Source: UBA3774 sp045600025 (lineage in GTDB: Bacteria > Bacillota > Clostridia > Lachnospirales > Lachnospiraceae). Taken from it: a stretch of DNA of 51,126 nt. Location of the stretch: positions 1-51,126 of the forward strand of contig JAZRXC010000023.1 of NCBI GenBank assembly GCA_045600025.1, written 5' to 3'. The notes beneath the pieces were generated by a model. It made no database searches, had not been told where the DNA came from, and saw only the letters and a program-made list of their open reading frames with translations. Both the position numbers and the translations under genes were made by a program. Below, one piece after another: positions 30,533 to 39,327 of the stretch; position 1 is the stretch's first letter; each line of letters opens with the position of its first letter.

Positions 30533-32281
30533 TTACTTAGCTGAGTTGATCTCGCGCTTTACATAGGTTGTATGCAGAAGCTTGTGAGCCTTCTTGCTGC
30601 CGGGCTCGCCGAGGAACTCGTCATAGAGCTTAATAACCTCGGGGTTCTTATGAGAAAGGCGAAGCTTCTTAGCTGCATCGTTCTTGTAAAGAGCCTTGCC
30701 GCGAACCTTGGCAACATCAACGGTATTGCGGATCTCGCCGCATACCTGAGGCTGTCCGCCACCATTTACGCAACCACCGGGGCAAGCCATGATTTCGATG
30801 AAGGTGTATTCCTTCTCACCGCTTGCAACCATCTCAAGAAGCTGACGAGCATTTGCAAGACCGGAAGCAACAGCAACCTTAATCTCAAGCTTACCAACCT
30901 TGTAAGAAGCTTCCTTGATACCCTTGGTACCACGAACTTCCTTGAACTCGATAGCCTTGGGAGTCTTGCCGGTAATCCAGCAAACTGCGGTACGAAGAGC
31001 TGCTTCCATAACACCACCGGTAGCGCCGAAGATAACGCCTGCACCTGTTGACTCGCCAAGCGGATCATCGAAGTCTTCCTTAGGAAGATTTGCGAAATCA
31101 ATACCGGCCTTCTTAATCATGCGGGCAAGCTCACGGGTAGTGATAACGATATCAACATCCGGATAACCTGTTCCGCATTCATCAGGACGGGTAATCTCGA
31201 ACTTCTTAGCGGTACAAGGCATAACACTTACAACAGTGATATCCTGAGGCTTAATCTTCATCTTCTTAGCATAGTAAGACTTGATTATAGCGCCCTGCAT
31301 AGTCTGAGGAGACTTGCAGCTTGAAAGATTCGGAATAAGCTTAGGGAAGTATGTCTCACAGAAGCGAACCCATCCGGGTGAGCAGCTGGTGATAAGCGGG
31401 AGCTTTCCACCCTTCTCAACGCGCTCCATAAGCTCATGAGCTTCCTCAACTATTGTAAGGTCAGCAGCGAAATCTGTGTCAAATACAGCGTTGAATCCAA
31501 GTCTGCGGAGAGCAGCAGCCATCTGTCCCTCAACGTCGGTACCCATAGGATAACCAAACTCTTCACCGAGAGCAGCACGAACTGCAGGAGCAGTCTGAAC
31601 AACAACATATTTTGACTTATCAGCAAGAGCTGCAAATACAGCAGGAGTGTCATCCTTCTCAGTTAAAGCTCCGGTAGGGCATACAGCGATACACTGGCCG
31701 CAGTTGATGCAGGCAGTCTCAGCAAGACCCATCTCGAAAGCAGAACCGATGCAGGTATCGAATCCACGATTATTTGCTCCGATAACTGATACGCTCTGAG
31801 TTGCTTCGCAGGCAGCTACGCAGCGACGGCACAGGATACATTTGCTGTTATCACGTACAAGGTGAGGAGCAGATGTGTCAACTTCTGAAGGAGTCTTTAC
31901 GCCATCATAGTAGCCTTCATCCTCAATGCCGAGCTCATGAGCAAGAGTCTGAAGCTCGCATTTGCCGCTGCGTACGCAGCTAAGGCAAGAGCGATTGTGG
32001 TTGGATAAAAGAAGCTGTACGGTCTTCTTGCGATACTCAAGTACGCGAGGGGTGTTGGTAAATACTTCCATGCCCTCTTCTGCAGGGTATACGCAAGAGG
32101 TAACAATCTTGCCATTTGCAAGTTCAACTATGCAGACACGGCAAGCACCGATCTCGTTGATCTCTTTAAGGAAGCAAAGAGTCGGTATTTTGATATTGGC
32201 AAGGCGAGCTGCTTCAAGGACTGTTGAACCCTTGGGAGCTTTTACCTGCTGTCCGTTTATTTTAAGATTTACGTATTCCAT
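30533..32281 (-). CDS. hydA: [FeFe] hydrogenase catalytic subunit (HydA/HndD type)
   Basis: 582 residues. N-terminal NuoG-like [2Fe-2S] domain (Cys near 36, 47, 50, 62 in CFLKEINEIGACRVC), a His/Cys [4Fe-4S] site (HNRSCLSCVRSGKC near 94-107), two ferredoxin [4Fe-4S] motifs (CILCRRCVAAC, CINCGQCIAVC near 148-205), then the H-cluster domain with TSCSPGW near 298, MPCTAKKFE near 353 and EIMACPGGCVNGGGQP near 495. It makes H2 from protons using ferredoxin and NADH through the HydBC subunits. Gene order hydC-hydB-hydA matches NAD(P)-linked, often electron-bifurcating complexes. The 582-residue size resembles HndD and lacks the longer C-terminal extra cluster of some HydA. Confidence 0.95.
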   Translation of the reverse strand: MEYVNLKINGQQVKAPKGSTVLEAARLANIKIPTLCFLKEINEIGACRVCIVELANGKIVTSCVYPAEEGMEVFTNTPRVLEYRKKTVQLLLSNHNRSCLSCVRSGKCELQTLAHELGIEDEGYYDGVKTPSEVDTSAPHLVRDNSKCILCRRCVAACEATQSVSVIGANNRGFDTCIGSAFEMGLAETACINCGQCIAVCPTGALTEKDDTPAVFAALADKSKYVVVQTAPAVRAALGEEFGYPMGTDVEGQMAAALRRLGFNAVFDTDFAADLTIVEEAHELMERVEKGGKLPLITSCSPGWVRFCETYFPKLIPNLSSCKSPQTMQGAIIKSYYAKKMKIKPQDITVVSVMPCTAKKFEITRPDECGTGYPDVDIVITTRELARMIKKAGIDFANLPKEDFDDPLGESTGAGVIFGATGGVMEAALRTAVCWITGKTPKAIEFKEVRGTKGIKEASYKVGKLEIKVAVASGLANARQLLEMVASGEKEYTFIEIMACPGGCVNGGGQPQVCGEIRNTVDVAKVRGKALYKNDAAKKLRLSHKNPEVIKLYDEFLGEPGSKKAHKLLHTTYVKREINSAK

Positions 32282-32294
32282 CTATGCTGCCTCC

Positions 32295-34178
32295 TTACTT
32301 TTTGCTGATGGCACCGAATTTACAGGTAGCCATGCAAGCGCCGCATTTGATACATTTACTCTGATCGATGGTGTGAGGCTTCTTAAGCTCGCCGCTGATA
32401 GCACCAACAGGGCACTGACGTGCGCAGGCTGTACAGCCCTTGCACTTTGCAGGATCGATGGTGTACTTCATCAGAGACTTGCATACGCCTGCAGGACAGG
32501 TCTTGTCTACGATGTGAGCAATGTACTCATCACGGAAGAACTTGAGGGTTGAAAGAACAGGGTTGGGAGCTGTCTGTCCAAGTCCGCACAGGGAGTTGTT
32601 CTTAACATAGTAAGCGAGCTCCTCAAGCTTATCCATATCTTCAAGTGTTGCCTTACCCTCAGTAATCTTGGTAAGAATCTCAAGCATACGGCGAGTTCCG
32701 ATACGGCATGCAGTACATTTGCCGCAAGACTCATCAACCGTGAACTCAAGGAAGAACTTAGCGATATCAACCATGCAGTTGTCTTCGTCCATAACAATCA
32801 TACCACCGGAACCGATTATGCAACCGATTTCTGCAAGATGATCATAGTCAACGGGGATATCAATGTAAGATGCCGGAATACATCCGCCTGAAGGTCCACC
32901 GGTCTGAACAGCCTTGAACTTCTTGCCGTTCGGGCAGCCACCGCCGATATCCTCAATGATGGTGCGAAGAGGTGTTCCCATAGGAATCTCGACAAGTCCT
33001 GTATTTGTGATCTTGCCGCCGAGTGCGAATACCTTAGTTCCCTTTGACTTACCAACGCCCATGGATGAGAACCATTCTGCGCCCTTGGTGATGATTTCAG
33101 GAATATTTGCATATGTCTCAACGTTGTTGAGGATGGTAGGCTTGTCGAACAGACCCTTTACTGCAGGGAAAGGAGGACGAGGACGAGGCTCGCCGCGCTT
33201 ACCTTCGATAGATCTCATAAGAGCTGTCTCTTCGCCGCATACGAATGCGCCCGCGCCGAGACGAAGACCTATATCAAAGTTGAAGCCTGTTCCGAAAATA
33301 TTCTCGCCGAGGAGTCCGTACTCATGAGCCTGCTTAATAGCAATCTCAAGACGCTTAACAGCGATGGGATACTCAGCACGAACGTAGATGTAACCCTGAG
33401 ATGCGCCGATAGCAAAACCTGCGATAGCCATTGCTTCAAGTACGCTGTGAGGGTCACCCTCAAGTACGCTTCTGTCCATGAATGCTCCGGGGTCGCCCTC
33501 ATCTGCATTGCAGCATACGTACTTCTGATCAGCCTTGTTGGGAGCGCAGAGCTTCCACTTAAGACCGGTAGGGAATCCGGCACCACCGCGTCCGCGAAGT
33601 CCGGAATCAAGAACGGTCTGGATAACCTCAGCAGAGGTCATCTCAGTGAGTACCTTATGGAGGGCCTGATATCCGCCGACTCCGATGTACTCATCAATAT
33701 TCTCAGGATCGATAACACCGCAGTTACGAAGTGCAACACGAACCTGATCTGCATAAAACTCGGTTTTGTTAAGAGAGAGTGCCTTGCCCTTAACGCCCTT
33801 TGCTTTCTTTAAAGCAGAGCCGGCCATGGTGTACTCTTCTACTACTTCACCGCCGATAAGGTGCTTAGCAACAATTTCAGCTACCTTTTCAGCGTTCATC
33901 TTGATGTATGTAACTTTTTCTTTGCCGGGCTCATATACTTCAACGATGGGCTCGTACTGGCACAGTCCGATACATCCTGTCTGGAAAACTTTAACTGACT
34001 TCGTAAGCTTCTCGCTGCGAACCAGTTTTTTTAACTCATTGAGCACGGGAGTAGCTCCTGCAGCAATACCGCAGGTTGCCATACCAACTACAACACGAGT
34101 GTATTTGCTGTCGGCACACATGTTCATTGAGTTTTGCGCTTTTGCTTGAATTGCCTGTAATTCTGCAAGACTCTTCAT
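32295..34178 (-). CDS. hydB: Hydrogenase diaphorase subunit (HydB/HndC, NuoF-like)
   Basis: 627 residues. Residues 1-125 hold a thioredoxin-like [2Fe-2S] domain (VVGMATCGIAAGATP, FQTGCIGLCQYEP). The NuoF core has the FMN/NADH loops GLRGRGGAGFPTGLKW near 195 and CNADEGDPGAFMDR near 222, then CGEETALMRSIEGKRGEPRP near 310, the [4Fe-4S] motif ESCGKCTACRIGTRR near 498-512. Two C-terminal ferredoxin clusters (CKGCTACARQCPVG, CIKCGACMATCKFG) end the chain. It passes electrons between NADH and the catalytic subunit. It lies 13 bases before hydA and 20 after hydC. Confidence 0.95.
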   Translation of the reverse strand: MKSLAELQAIQAKAQNSMNMCADSKYTRVVVGMATCGIAAGATPVLNELKKLVRSEKLTKSVKVFQTGCIGLCQYEPIVEVYEPGKEKVTYIKMNAEKVAEIVAKHLIGGEVVEEYTMAGSALKKAKGVKGKALSLNKTEFYADQVRVALRNCGVIDPENIDEYIGVGGYQALHKVLTEMTSAEVIQTVLDSGLRGRGGAGFPTGLKWKLCAPNKADQKYVCCNADEGDPGAFMDRSVLEGDPHSVLEAMAIAGFAIGASQGYIYVRAEYPIAVKRLEIAIKQAHEYGLLGENIFGTGFNFDIGLRLGAGAFVCGEETALMRSIEGKRGEPRPRPPFPAVKGLFDKPTILNNVETYANIPEIITKGAEWFSSMGVGKSKGTKVFALGGKITNTGLVEIPMGTPLRTIIEDIGGGCPNGKKFKAVQTGGPSGGCIPASYIDIPVDYDHLAEIGCIIGSGGMIVMDEDNCMVDIAKFFLEFTVDESCGKCTACRIGTRRMLEILTKITEGKATLEDMDKLEELAYYVKNNSLCGLGQTAPNPVLSTLKFFRDEYIAHIVDKTCPAGVCKSLMKYTIDPAKCKGCTACARQCPVGAISGELKKPHTIDQSKCIKCGACMATCKFGAISKK

Positions 34179-34198
34179 GTTTTTCTCCTTTCGTCCTC

Positions 34199-34693
34199 TT
34201 ACTTATACTTTGCTAAAATGCCGGGTACCTGGTCAGGAGTAAGTCTGCCGTATACCTCGTCATTAATCATCATAACCGGAGCAAGTCCGCAGGCGCCAAC
34301 GCATCTGCAGGAATCCAGGGAGAACTTGCCATCAGGTGTGCATCCGCCGACCTTGATTCCGAGTGCCTCCTCAATCTTCTCCAGGACCAGTGCCGATCCC
34401 TTAACGTAGCACGCTGTTCCGAGGCAAACAGATATCTGATATTTGCCCTTCGGCTCAAGCGTAAACTGTGCGTAGAAAGTTGCAACGCCGTAGATCTTCT
34501 CGATAGGAATACCGGTCTCATCGGATATCATTGTCTGAACCTCGATGGGAAGGTAGCCGTAAATTTCCTGAGCCTTCTGCATAATAGGCATAAGTGCTCC
34601 GGGCTGATCTTTCAGCTCTGCAATCGCTTTTTTCAGTTCCTCTTCCTGCTTCTTAGTGCCTTTGAAGGGAACCGATGTCTTTTTGCAAGCCAT
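34199..34693 (-). CDS. hydC: Hydrogenase small subunit (HydC/HndA, NuoE-like)
   Basis: 164 residues, thioredoxin-like fold with one [2Fe-2S] cluster: the ligands are in CLGTACYVKG (near 90-95) and SCRCVGACGLAP (near 128-139). The N-terminal helix QPGALMPIMQKAQEIYGYLP and GVATFYAQF are typical of NuoE. It pairs with HydB as the NADH dehydrogenase module. AGGAGGACAAGGA precedes the ATG. First gene of the operon; promoter proposed just upstream. Confidence 0.95.
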   Translation of the reverse strand: MACKKTSVPFKGTKKQEEELKKAIAELKDQPGALMPIMQKAQEIYGYLPIEVQTMISDETGIPIEKIYGVATFYAQFTLEPKGKYQISVCLGTACYVKGSALVLEKIEEALGIKVGGCTPDGKFSLDSCRCVGACGLAPVMMINDEVYGRLTPDQVPGILAKYK

Positions 34694-34751
34694 TCCTTGT
34701 CCTCCTTAGTGGATTTACATACATAATAAGCCACTTTGTGACTTTGTTTTT

Positions 34752-34780
34752 ATTTTAACAATGAGAACAGGGAAATGCAA
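34752..34780 (-). promoter_or_regulatory. Candidate promoter of the hydrogenase operon
   Basis: Minus strand TTGCAT (34775-34780), 17-base spacer, TAAAAT (34752-34757). The -35 box lies in the loop of the preceding gene's terminator, so terminator and promoter overlap physically. Confidence 0.5.
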
Positions 34781-34801
34781 GCATTTTTTACCCTGTTCTC
34801 A
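34762..34801 (-). terminator. Terminator of the ABC permease gene
   Basis: 11-bp arms tgagaacaggg (34762-34772) and ccctgttctca (34791-34801), with an inner aaatgc/gcattt helix, followed on the minus strand by TTGTTAAAAT. Confidence 0.8.
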
Positions 34802-34840
34802 CTTGTTTTTGTATATGTTTTAATAGATTTATTCTATTGA

Positions 34841-36445
34841 TTACAGTTCATTAAACCAAGCCGCTCCGGTAGTCTTTATCCAGCGTTCCATAAGCGTAGA
34901 AAGTATGGCAAATATTACGAGCAGAATAAGTACAAACACCTTCGGGGAAATGATGTTTCTGAGCAAATATCCTACGAATACCAATACCAAAGCAACCACC
35001 CAGCTTCCGAATAGTGTTATAGCTACGCTTCCGCTTTGCTTAATCGGTATTGTTTCATCCGTCCAGTTTAATCTCGGATTTCTGAGATTCAGATAAAGAC
35101 CTGCGTATGAACAAAATCTGCTATAGGCTGCTGCTGCCAAAATGATTAATACCATCATGTCTGCATCAACGCTTAAAGCTATTGAAGCCATTATTACGAA
35201 AAGCAGTGTAGGCACCGCAATTAAGAGATTCTGCATTGCGGCTTTAGCCTGTAATACATCTTGGGCTTTTATCGGAAGTGACCTGAGAATCCACAGTGAC
35301 TTTCCTTCAAGAGATATTGACGGCGCAGTTGTACACCCCATACCCTGCATCATAATAACAATGCCAAGGAGCGCCACTCCGAGAAAGTCTGCATTCAGCC
35401 CGAGTGTCTCTTCTAACATACCGACAACCGGCAAGATATCTGAAGCTTTTATAAGCGCAGCAATTCCGAGCACCGGCAGTATTATGAGCCCGAGTCCCAT
35501 GTTCAGCATGTACGCGGGACTGCTCGAAAAATGCTTTAACTCTTTTTTCAAAACTGCCACATAAGCTGAATTTTGTTTTGTTTCTTTCGCGCGGTATTCT
35601 TTTTTCGCGATGCCGTTATTTGCGGTAGCGATCTTAATAAAGCCCTTTGACATTATTATGCACATCAGGGCAAACAAAGCGCCCGTAATCAGCGTGCAGA
35701 TAAGAAGCCGCAGCACATCTCCTGTTGCCGCAAGTCCCATGGCATAAAGCGGATATGCATAGCTGCTGATTTTATCTCCTATCGACAGTGCATTTTCGAC
35801 TGCGCTCATAAGGAGCTCATTCATTCTGAAGTAGCATACATAATATACAGCTAGAATAACTATCGCAATCAGCACCGATGTAATTGCGCGACTCTTGAGT
35901 TTTGACGAAATAAATGCAGTCACCCAACCAAGCAGGCAGGAAAGCACCAGTATAATCAGTGAATTCAGGAAGAATATGATAATAGGGCAAATGACTGCCG
36001 CAACCGACATCGGGCCGAATATCCAGTATACGAGTATAGCCGGGCCAAATGTCATCAGCTCGAATATTACGCCAAACACATAGAGGCTGATCATTCTTGA
36101 AAGAAGAATGTAGATCGGCTTTATGGGCATTGACAATAGCAGCTCATTATCCTTTGCCTTGAACAACACCGTGCTTGCCATAAACATGTCGATAACGCTG
36201 CTGAGGAATATGGATATAAGACCCATCATTGCGAAAAAGAGCCATGTGAGTCCTACCGCAGAAAATCCGTCAAAAAACAGAAGCGACATTCCGAAGAAAG
36301 CAAATGCAAGGCAGAAGAACAGAAAGACATACAGTATTATGAAGAGCACTTTCGCAACATTACTGCGCTGCTTTCCGCTCTTTCGATCACGTATGAAACT
36401 ATCAGCGAGCTGAGAAAGTTGTTTTTTGATTAATGTCTTCAGCAT
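34841..36445 (-). CDS. ABC-2 type exporter permease
   Basis: 534 residues with about 12 hydrophobic segments (for example near 36-80, 105-135, 145-180, 190-205, 240-262, 315-335, 350-370, 405-440, 475-515) and a basic N-terminus (FIRDRKSGKQR). A charged loop near 265-300 (IATANNGIAKKEYRAKETKQN) separates the halves. It belongs with large putative ABC exporter permeases rather than nutrient importers. It starts two bases after the ATPase stop, with GAGG inside the ATPase end, so the pair is coupled. Cargo unknown; nothing adjacent encodes a peptide or antibiotic. Confidence 0.85.
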   Translation of the reverse strand: MLKTLIKKQLSQLADSFIRDRKSGKQRSNVAKVLFIILYVFLFFCLAFAFFGMSLLFFDGFSAVGLTWLFFAMMGLISIFLSSVIDMFMASTVLFKAKDNELLLSMPIKPIYILLSRMISLYVFGVIFELMTFGPAILVYWIFGPMSVAAVICPIIIFFLNSLIILVLSCLLGWVTAFISSKLKSRAITSVLIAIVILAVYYVCYFRMNELLMSAVENALSIGDKISSYAYPLYAMGLAATGDVLRLLICTLITGALFALMCIIMSKGFIKIATANNGIAKKEYRAKETKQNSAYVAVLKKELKHFSSSPAYMLNMGLGLIILPVLGIAALIKASDILPVVGMLEETLGLNADFLGVALLGIVIMMQGMGCTTAPSISLEGKSLWILRSLPIKAQDVLQAKAAMQNLLIAVPTLLFVIMASIALSVDADMMVLIILAAAAYSRFCSYAGLYLNLRNPRLNWTDETIPIKQSGSVAITLFGSWVVALVLVFVGYLLRNIISPKVFVLILLVIFAILSTLMERWIKTTGAAWFNEL

Positions 36446-36447
36446 AT

Positions 36448-37167
36448 TTACGCCTCTTTATTATCATCTGCCAGCTCAAGAAATACATCCTCGAGTGACT
36501 CATCACCCTTTACTTCTTCCATCGTGCCGGATTTAATCAGACGTCCGCCTTTTATTATTGCAATCTTGTCGCAGAGCTTCTCTGCTACTTCGAGTACATG
36601 TGTTGAGAAAAATATTGCGCCGCCGGCATTGCAGATGTCGCGCATGATTCCTTTAAGTAAATGCGCAGCCTTAGGATCAAGTCCTACGAAAGGCTCATCC
36701 ATGATGATGAGTTTCGGCTCATGAATTAATGCCGCAATGATTGCGAGTTTCTGTTTCATACCGTGTGAATAAGATGATATCGGTTGTGCCAGATTCTCAG
36801 TGATTTCAAACATGTCGGCATATTTGGCAATGCGCTCGCTGCGGTCACTTGCTGATACCCCATATACATCGGCTACGAAATTCAGATAATTGATGCCCGG
36901 CATGAATTCATATAAATCCGGGTTGTCGGGTATGTATGCCATCTTCTTTTTACAGGTGAGAGGATCAGCCGCCATCGATACTCCGTCTATGGTTATCTGT
37001 CCTTCATCATAATTCAAGATTCCGACTACTGCTTTTAGAGTTGTCGTCTTGCCGGCTCCGTTATGACCGATGAAGCCGTATATTTCTCCGGGCTGAATAT
37101 GCAGTGACAGATTGTCAACTGCTGTGTGCTCACCGTATTTCTTAGTAAGATTCTCAATATTTAACAT
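36448..37167 (-). CDS. ABC transporter ATP-binding protein
   Basis: 239 residues from the ATG at 37167 (AGGA upstream); an earlier in-frame ATG overlaps the leader palindrome and is rejected. Walker A GHNGAGKT near 38-45, Q-loop region YIPDNPDLYEFMPG, signature YSHGMKQKLAI near 133-143, Walker B LIIMDEP near 152-158, switch His in FSTHVLEVAE near 190. The pattern is that of ABC-2 exporters. It powers the permease encoded next. Its promoter has an operator in the spacer. Confidence 0.95.
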   Translation of the reverse strand: MLNIENLTKKYGEHTAVDNLSLHIQPGEIYGFIGHNGAGKTTTLKAVVGILNYDEGQITIDGVSMAADPLTCKKKMAYIPDNPDLYEFMPGINYLNFVADVYGVSASDRSERIAKYADMFEITENLAQPISSYSHGMKQKLAIIAALIHEPKLIIMDEPFVGLDPKAAHLLKGIMRDICNAGGAIFFSTHVLEVAEKLCDKIAIIKGGRLIKSGTMEEVKGDESLEDVFLELADDNKEA

Positions 37168-37181
37168 CTCATTTTCCTTTC

Positions 37182-37247
37182 GTCGCATATGCGACAATCT
37201 GCATTAATTAACAATTAAATTATAGCGACCATTTGGTCGCTTGTCAA
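37182..37247 (-). promoter_or_regulatory. Consensus promoter with palindromic operator for the ABC exporter operon
   Basis: Minus strand TTGACA (37242-37247), 17-base spacer, TATAAT (37219-37224), all consensus. The spacer is filled by the palindrome agcgaccatttggtcgct (37224-37241), a TetR-like operator shape. A second palindrome, gtcgcatatgcgac (37182-37195), lies in the leader just before the ribosome site and shares the GTCGC half. No regulator gene is adjacent. Confidence 0.8.
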
Positions 37248-37263
37248 TATTTCCGCCCGGAAA

Positions 37264-38616
37264 TCACGTTTCAAATCCGTGTATCCAATCGGATTTCATA
37301 TAATAGATAAAGTATATGATACTGCTGAGCGACCAGGTAAGCGGATATGCCCAATAGATATATTGAATATCGTGAAAGATATTTGTCACTACAAGAATGT
37401 AGCTTATGCGCACTACGCACCAGATGCCGAGCATGATATACATCGGCACTTTGGCCTTTCCGGCTCCGCGGCAGACTGATGCGATAGCCCATGAATAGGC
37501 AAGCATGCAGTAAAACGGCGCAATCGTGCCTACTTCTACCGCACCAAGTGATATGACTCCCGCATCATCGGTAAAGAGTGCAAATAGCTGATCGGAGAAA
37601 GCCATAAATGCAAAGCCCAAAAGCTCCGCCATTATAACTGCTCCGAGAATTGCAAACCTGGCTCCCTTCTTGGTTCGCTCGTATTTGCCCGCGCCGAGAT
37701 TCTGGCTGACATATGTGGTAGTTGCCATATTGAAACTCGAAATCGGCAGGAATATGAAGCCTTCAAGCTTTGAATAACTGCCGTAGGTTGCTGTTGCGAT
37801 TTTTCCGAAAACATTGATTTGCGATTGAACGATTACATTGGCAAATCCAATCACGGAGTTCTGCACTCCGGAAGGTATGCCGTACTGTAATATCTTACTT
37901 ATGGTCGGCATATCAATGCGGATTTCTTTAAATGATACTTTAATCTCACCTTCGCCGCTACAGAGATAATTAAGGCAAAGTACTACGCTTAAGAACTGTG
38001 ATATTACCGTTGCAACCGCGGCAGACCATACACCGAATCCGAATACTCCGACAAAAAGAGTATCCAGCATTATATTGAGACAGGATGAAAATACCAGATA
38101 ATACAGCGGTCTTTTGCTGTCGCCTAAGGCCATCATGATGCCGCGGCAAATATTGTACATCGCTATAGCAAGGCCGCCTAAAAAATAGAATCTGAAATAT
38201 TCCACAGCATTGGGCATTACGTCAGCATCCGTATTTATCCAGCGAAGCAATGCCGGCGTAAGAAGAACTCCGAGTAAAGTAATAAGGACTCCGACTATCA
38301 GTGATAGGGCAAGTGAGTTATGAATATCTTTTCGTACATCGCCCATCTCGCCGCGTCCGAAGTCGCGCGATATAAGGACGCCGGCGCCTACTGCGACGCC
38401 TTCAAAAAAGCTGGTGATAAGGAAAATGATATTTCCGGATGCGGCAACCGCAGCGAGTGCATCCGTTCCGAGAAACTGACCTACTATTACACTGTCGGCT
38501 GTATTATAGAGCTGTTGGAACAGCTGACTGATAAAGAGCGGCAAGGCAAAAGCGAGAATATGCCTGTACGGATTCCCTTCGGTCATATTTACAGTTGAAA
38601 CCTGTGTTTTCTTCAT
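37264..38616 (-). CDS. MATE family efflux transporter
   Basis: 450 residues from the ATG at 38616 (AAGG ahead). Twelve hydrophobic segments; MATE signatures PLFISQLFQQLYNTADSVIVGQFLG in helix 1, GVLISRDFGRGEMG near 95, SVIGFANVIVQSQINVFG near 260 and TTYVSQNLGAGKYERTKKG near 305. It is more distant from the tandem pair at 11-14 kb than they are from each other. Substrate unreadable. It stands alone between the ABC operon and the envelope operon terminator; an inverted repeat lies upstream. Confidence 0.92.
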   Translation of the reverse strand: MKKTQVSTVNMTEGNPYRHILAFALPLFISQLFQQLYNTADSVIVGQFLGTDALAAVAASGNIIFLITSFFEGVAVGAGVLISRDFGRGEMGDVRKDIHNSLALSLIVGVLITLLGVLLTPALLRWINTDADVMPNAVEYFRFYFLGGLAIAMYNICRGIMMALGDSKRPLYYLVFSSCLNIMLDTLFVGVFGFGVWSAAVATVISQFLSVVLCLNYLCSGEGEIKVSFKEIRIDMPTISKILQYGIPSGVQNSVIGFANVIVQSQINVFGKIATATYGSYSKLEGFIFLPISSFNMATTTYVSQNLGAGKYERTKKGARFAILGAVIMAELLGFAFMAFSDQLFALFTDDAGVISLGAVEVGTIAPFYCMLAYSWAIASVCRGAGKAKVPMYIMLGIWCVVRISYILVVTNIFHDIQYIYWAYPLTWSLSSIIYFIYYMKSDWIHGFET

Positions 38617-38691
38617 CTGTTTGCCTTCGTACAAAATATGATTCGATTATTATAATGCAGAATGAAAAACTTTTCTACATTGGGAAATGAT

Positions 38692-38713
38692 TTGACAAAG
38701 CAGTATTTGTCAA
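38692..38713. repeat. Inverted repeat upstream of the MATE gene
   Basis: ttgacaaa (38692-38699) and tttgtcaa (38706-38713), perfect 8-bp arms with a 6-base gap, about 75 bases before the MATE start. Each arm contains a TTGACA -35-like sequence on opposite strands. Possible operator. Confidence 0.45.
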
Positions 38714-38730
38714 TTTCGCTAAAAGCATAA

Positions 38731-38756
38731 AAAGAACCACATAAAAGTGGTTCTTT
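38731..38756 (-). terminator. Terminator of the envelope operon
   Basis: 10-bp stem aaagaaccac / gtggttcttt, 28 bases after the lipoprotein stop; TTCTTTTT follows on the minus strand. Confidence 0.88.
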
Positions 38757-38784
38757 AGTAAGCATTTAGTAATATTGTTTTTTC

Positions 38785-39327
38785 TTATAACAGATAAATA
38801 TATTCTATTCCGACTATTGTATCATTCTCCACCATTAGGTTTAGTGATGTTGCTCCGGACGTATAGATACGTCCGCCGTTTTCCGTCTGATAATTTGAGC
38901 CATACAAATCGTCAGCTTTGCTGATTTGGTCGCCGATGCTCAATCCTTCAGATGTTGATACCTCCGTGTCGATAATATATATCGAATACACAAAACTCTT
39001 GTCTTTTGTAGTGCATACAGTAACTTCGAAACTCCCGTAATTGTACACATCATCCGTTCCTTCTACCGCGCAGCTTGGAACAGAATATTTGCTCTGAGGC
39101 TCAGGTAAAGCTTTTTCATCAAATTCCTCACCGGGAATAATCAATACCCCTTCATATTCAAAAGCATATGCCTGTTCGGCATTACTTGTAACCTCAGCCT
39201 CTGTCGTTATTTCATTTTGGCTCTCAGTCCTGTGTGATATGATTTCTCCGCCACCTGTTTCTGTCCCGCAAGCGCATATTGCAAATGCGCACATAACTGA
39301 TAAAAGAATATTCAGCGTTCTCTTCAT
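38785..39327 (-). CDS. Small secreted lipoprotein, function unknown
   Basis: 180 residues. Signal peptide MKRTLNILLSVMCAFAICAC with a lipobox ICAC (lipidated Cys near 20), then a short Glu/Thr-rich linker. The mature domain (about 55-180) has alternating beta-type segments (YNYGSFEVTVCTTKDKSFVYSI, GLSIGDQISKADDLYG, INLMVENDTIVGIEYI-like end). GDQISKADDLYG recalls the SmpA/BLIP-like repeats of small periplasmic lipoproteins, a weak resemblance. It overlaps the SGNH gene by 4 bases and ends the five-gene envelope operon, so it probably supports that system at the membrane. Confidence 0.75.
   Translation of the reverse strand: MKRTLNILLSVMCAFAICACGTETGGGEIISHRTESQNEITTEAEVTSNAEQAYAFEYEGVLIIPGEEFDEKALPEPQSKYSVPSCAVEGTDDVYNYGSFEVTVCTTKDKSFVYSIYIIDTEVSTSEGLSIGDQISKADDLYGSNYQTENGGRIYTSGATSLNLMVENDTIVGIEYIYLL

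Noticed and set aside
31386..31400. HydA motif TSCSPGW considered as a damaged H-cluster motif
   Set aside because: The Ser variant is normal in the HndD-type group, and the remaining H-cluster Cys motifs are intact.
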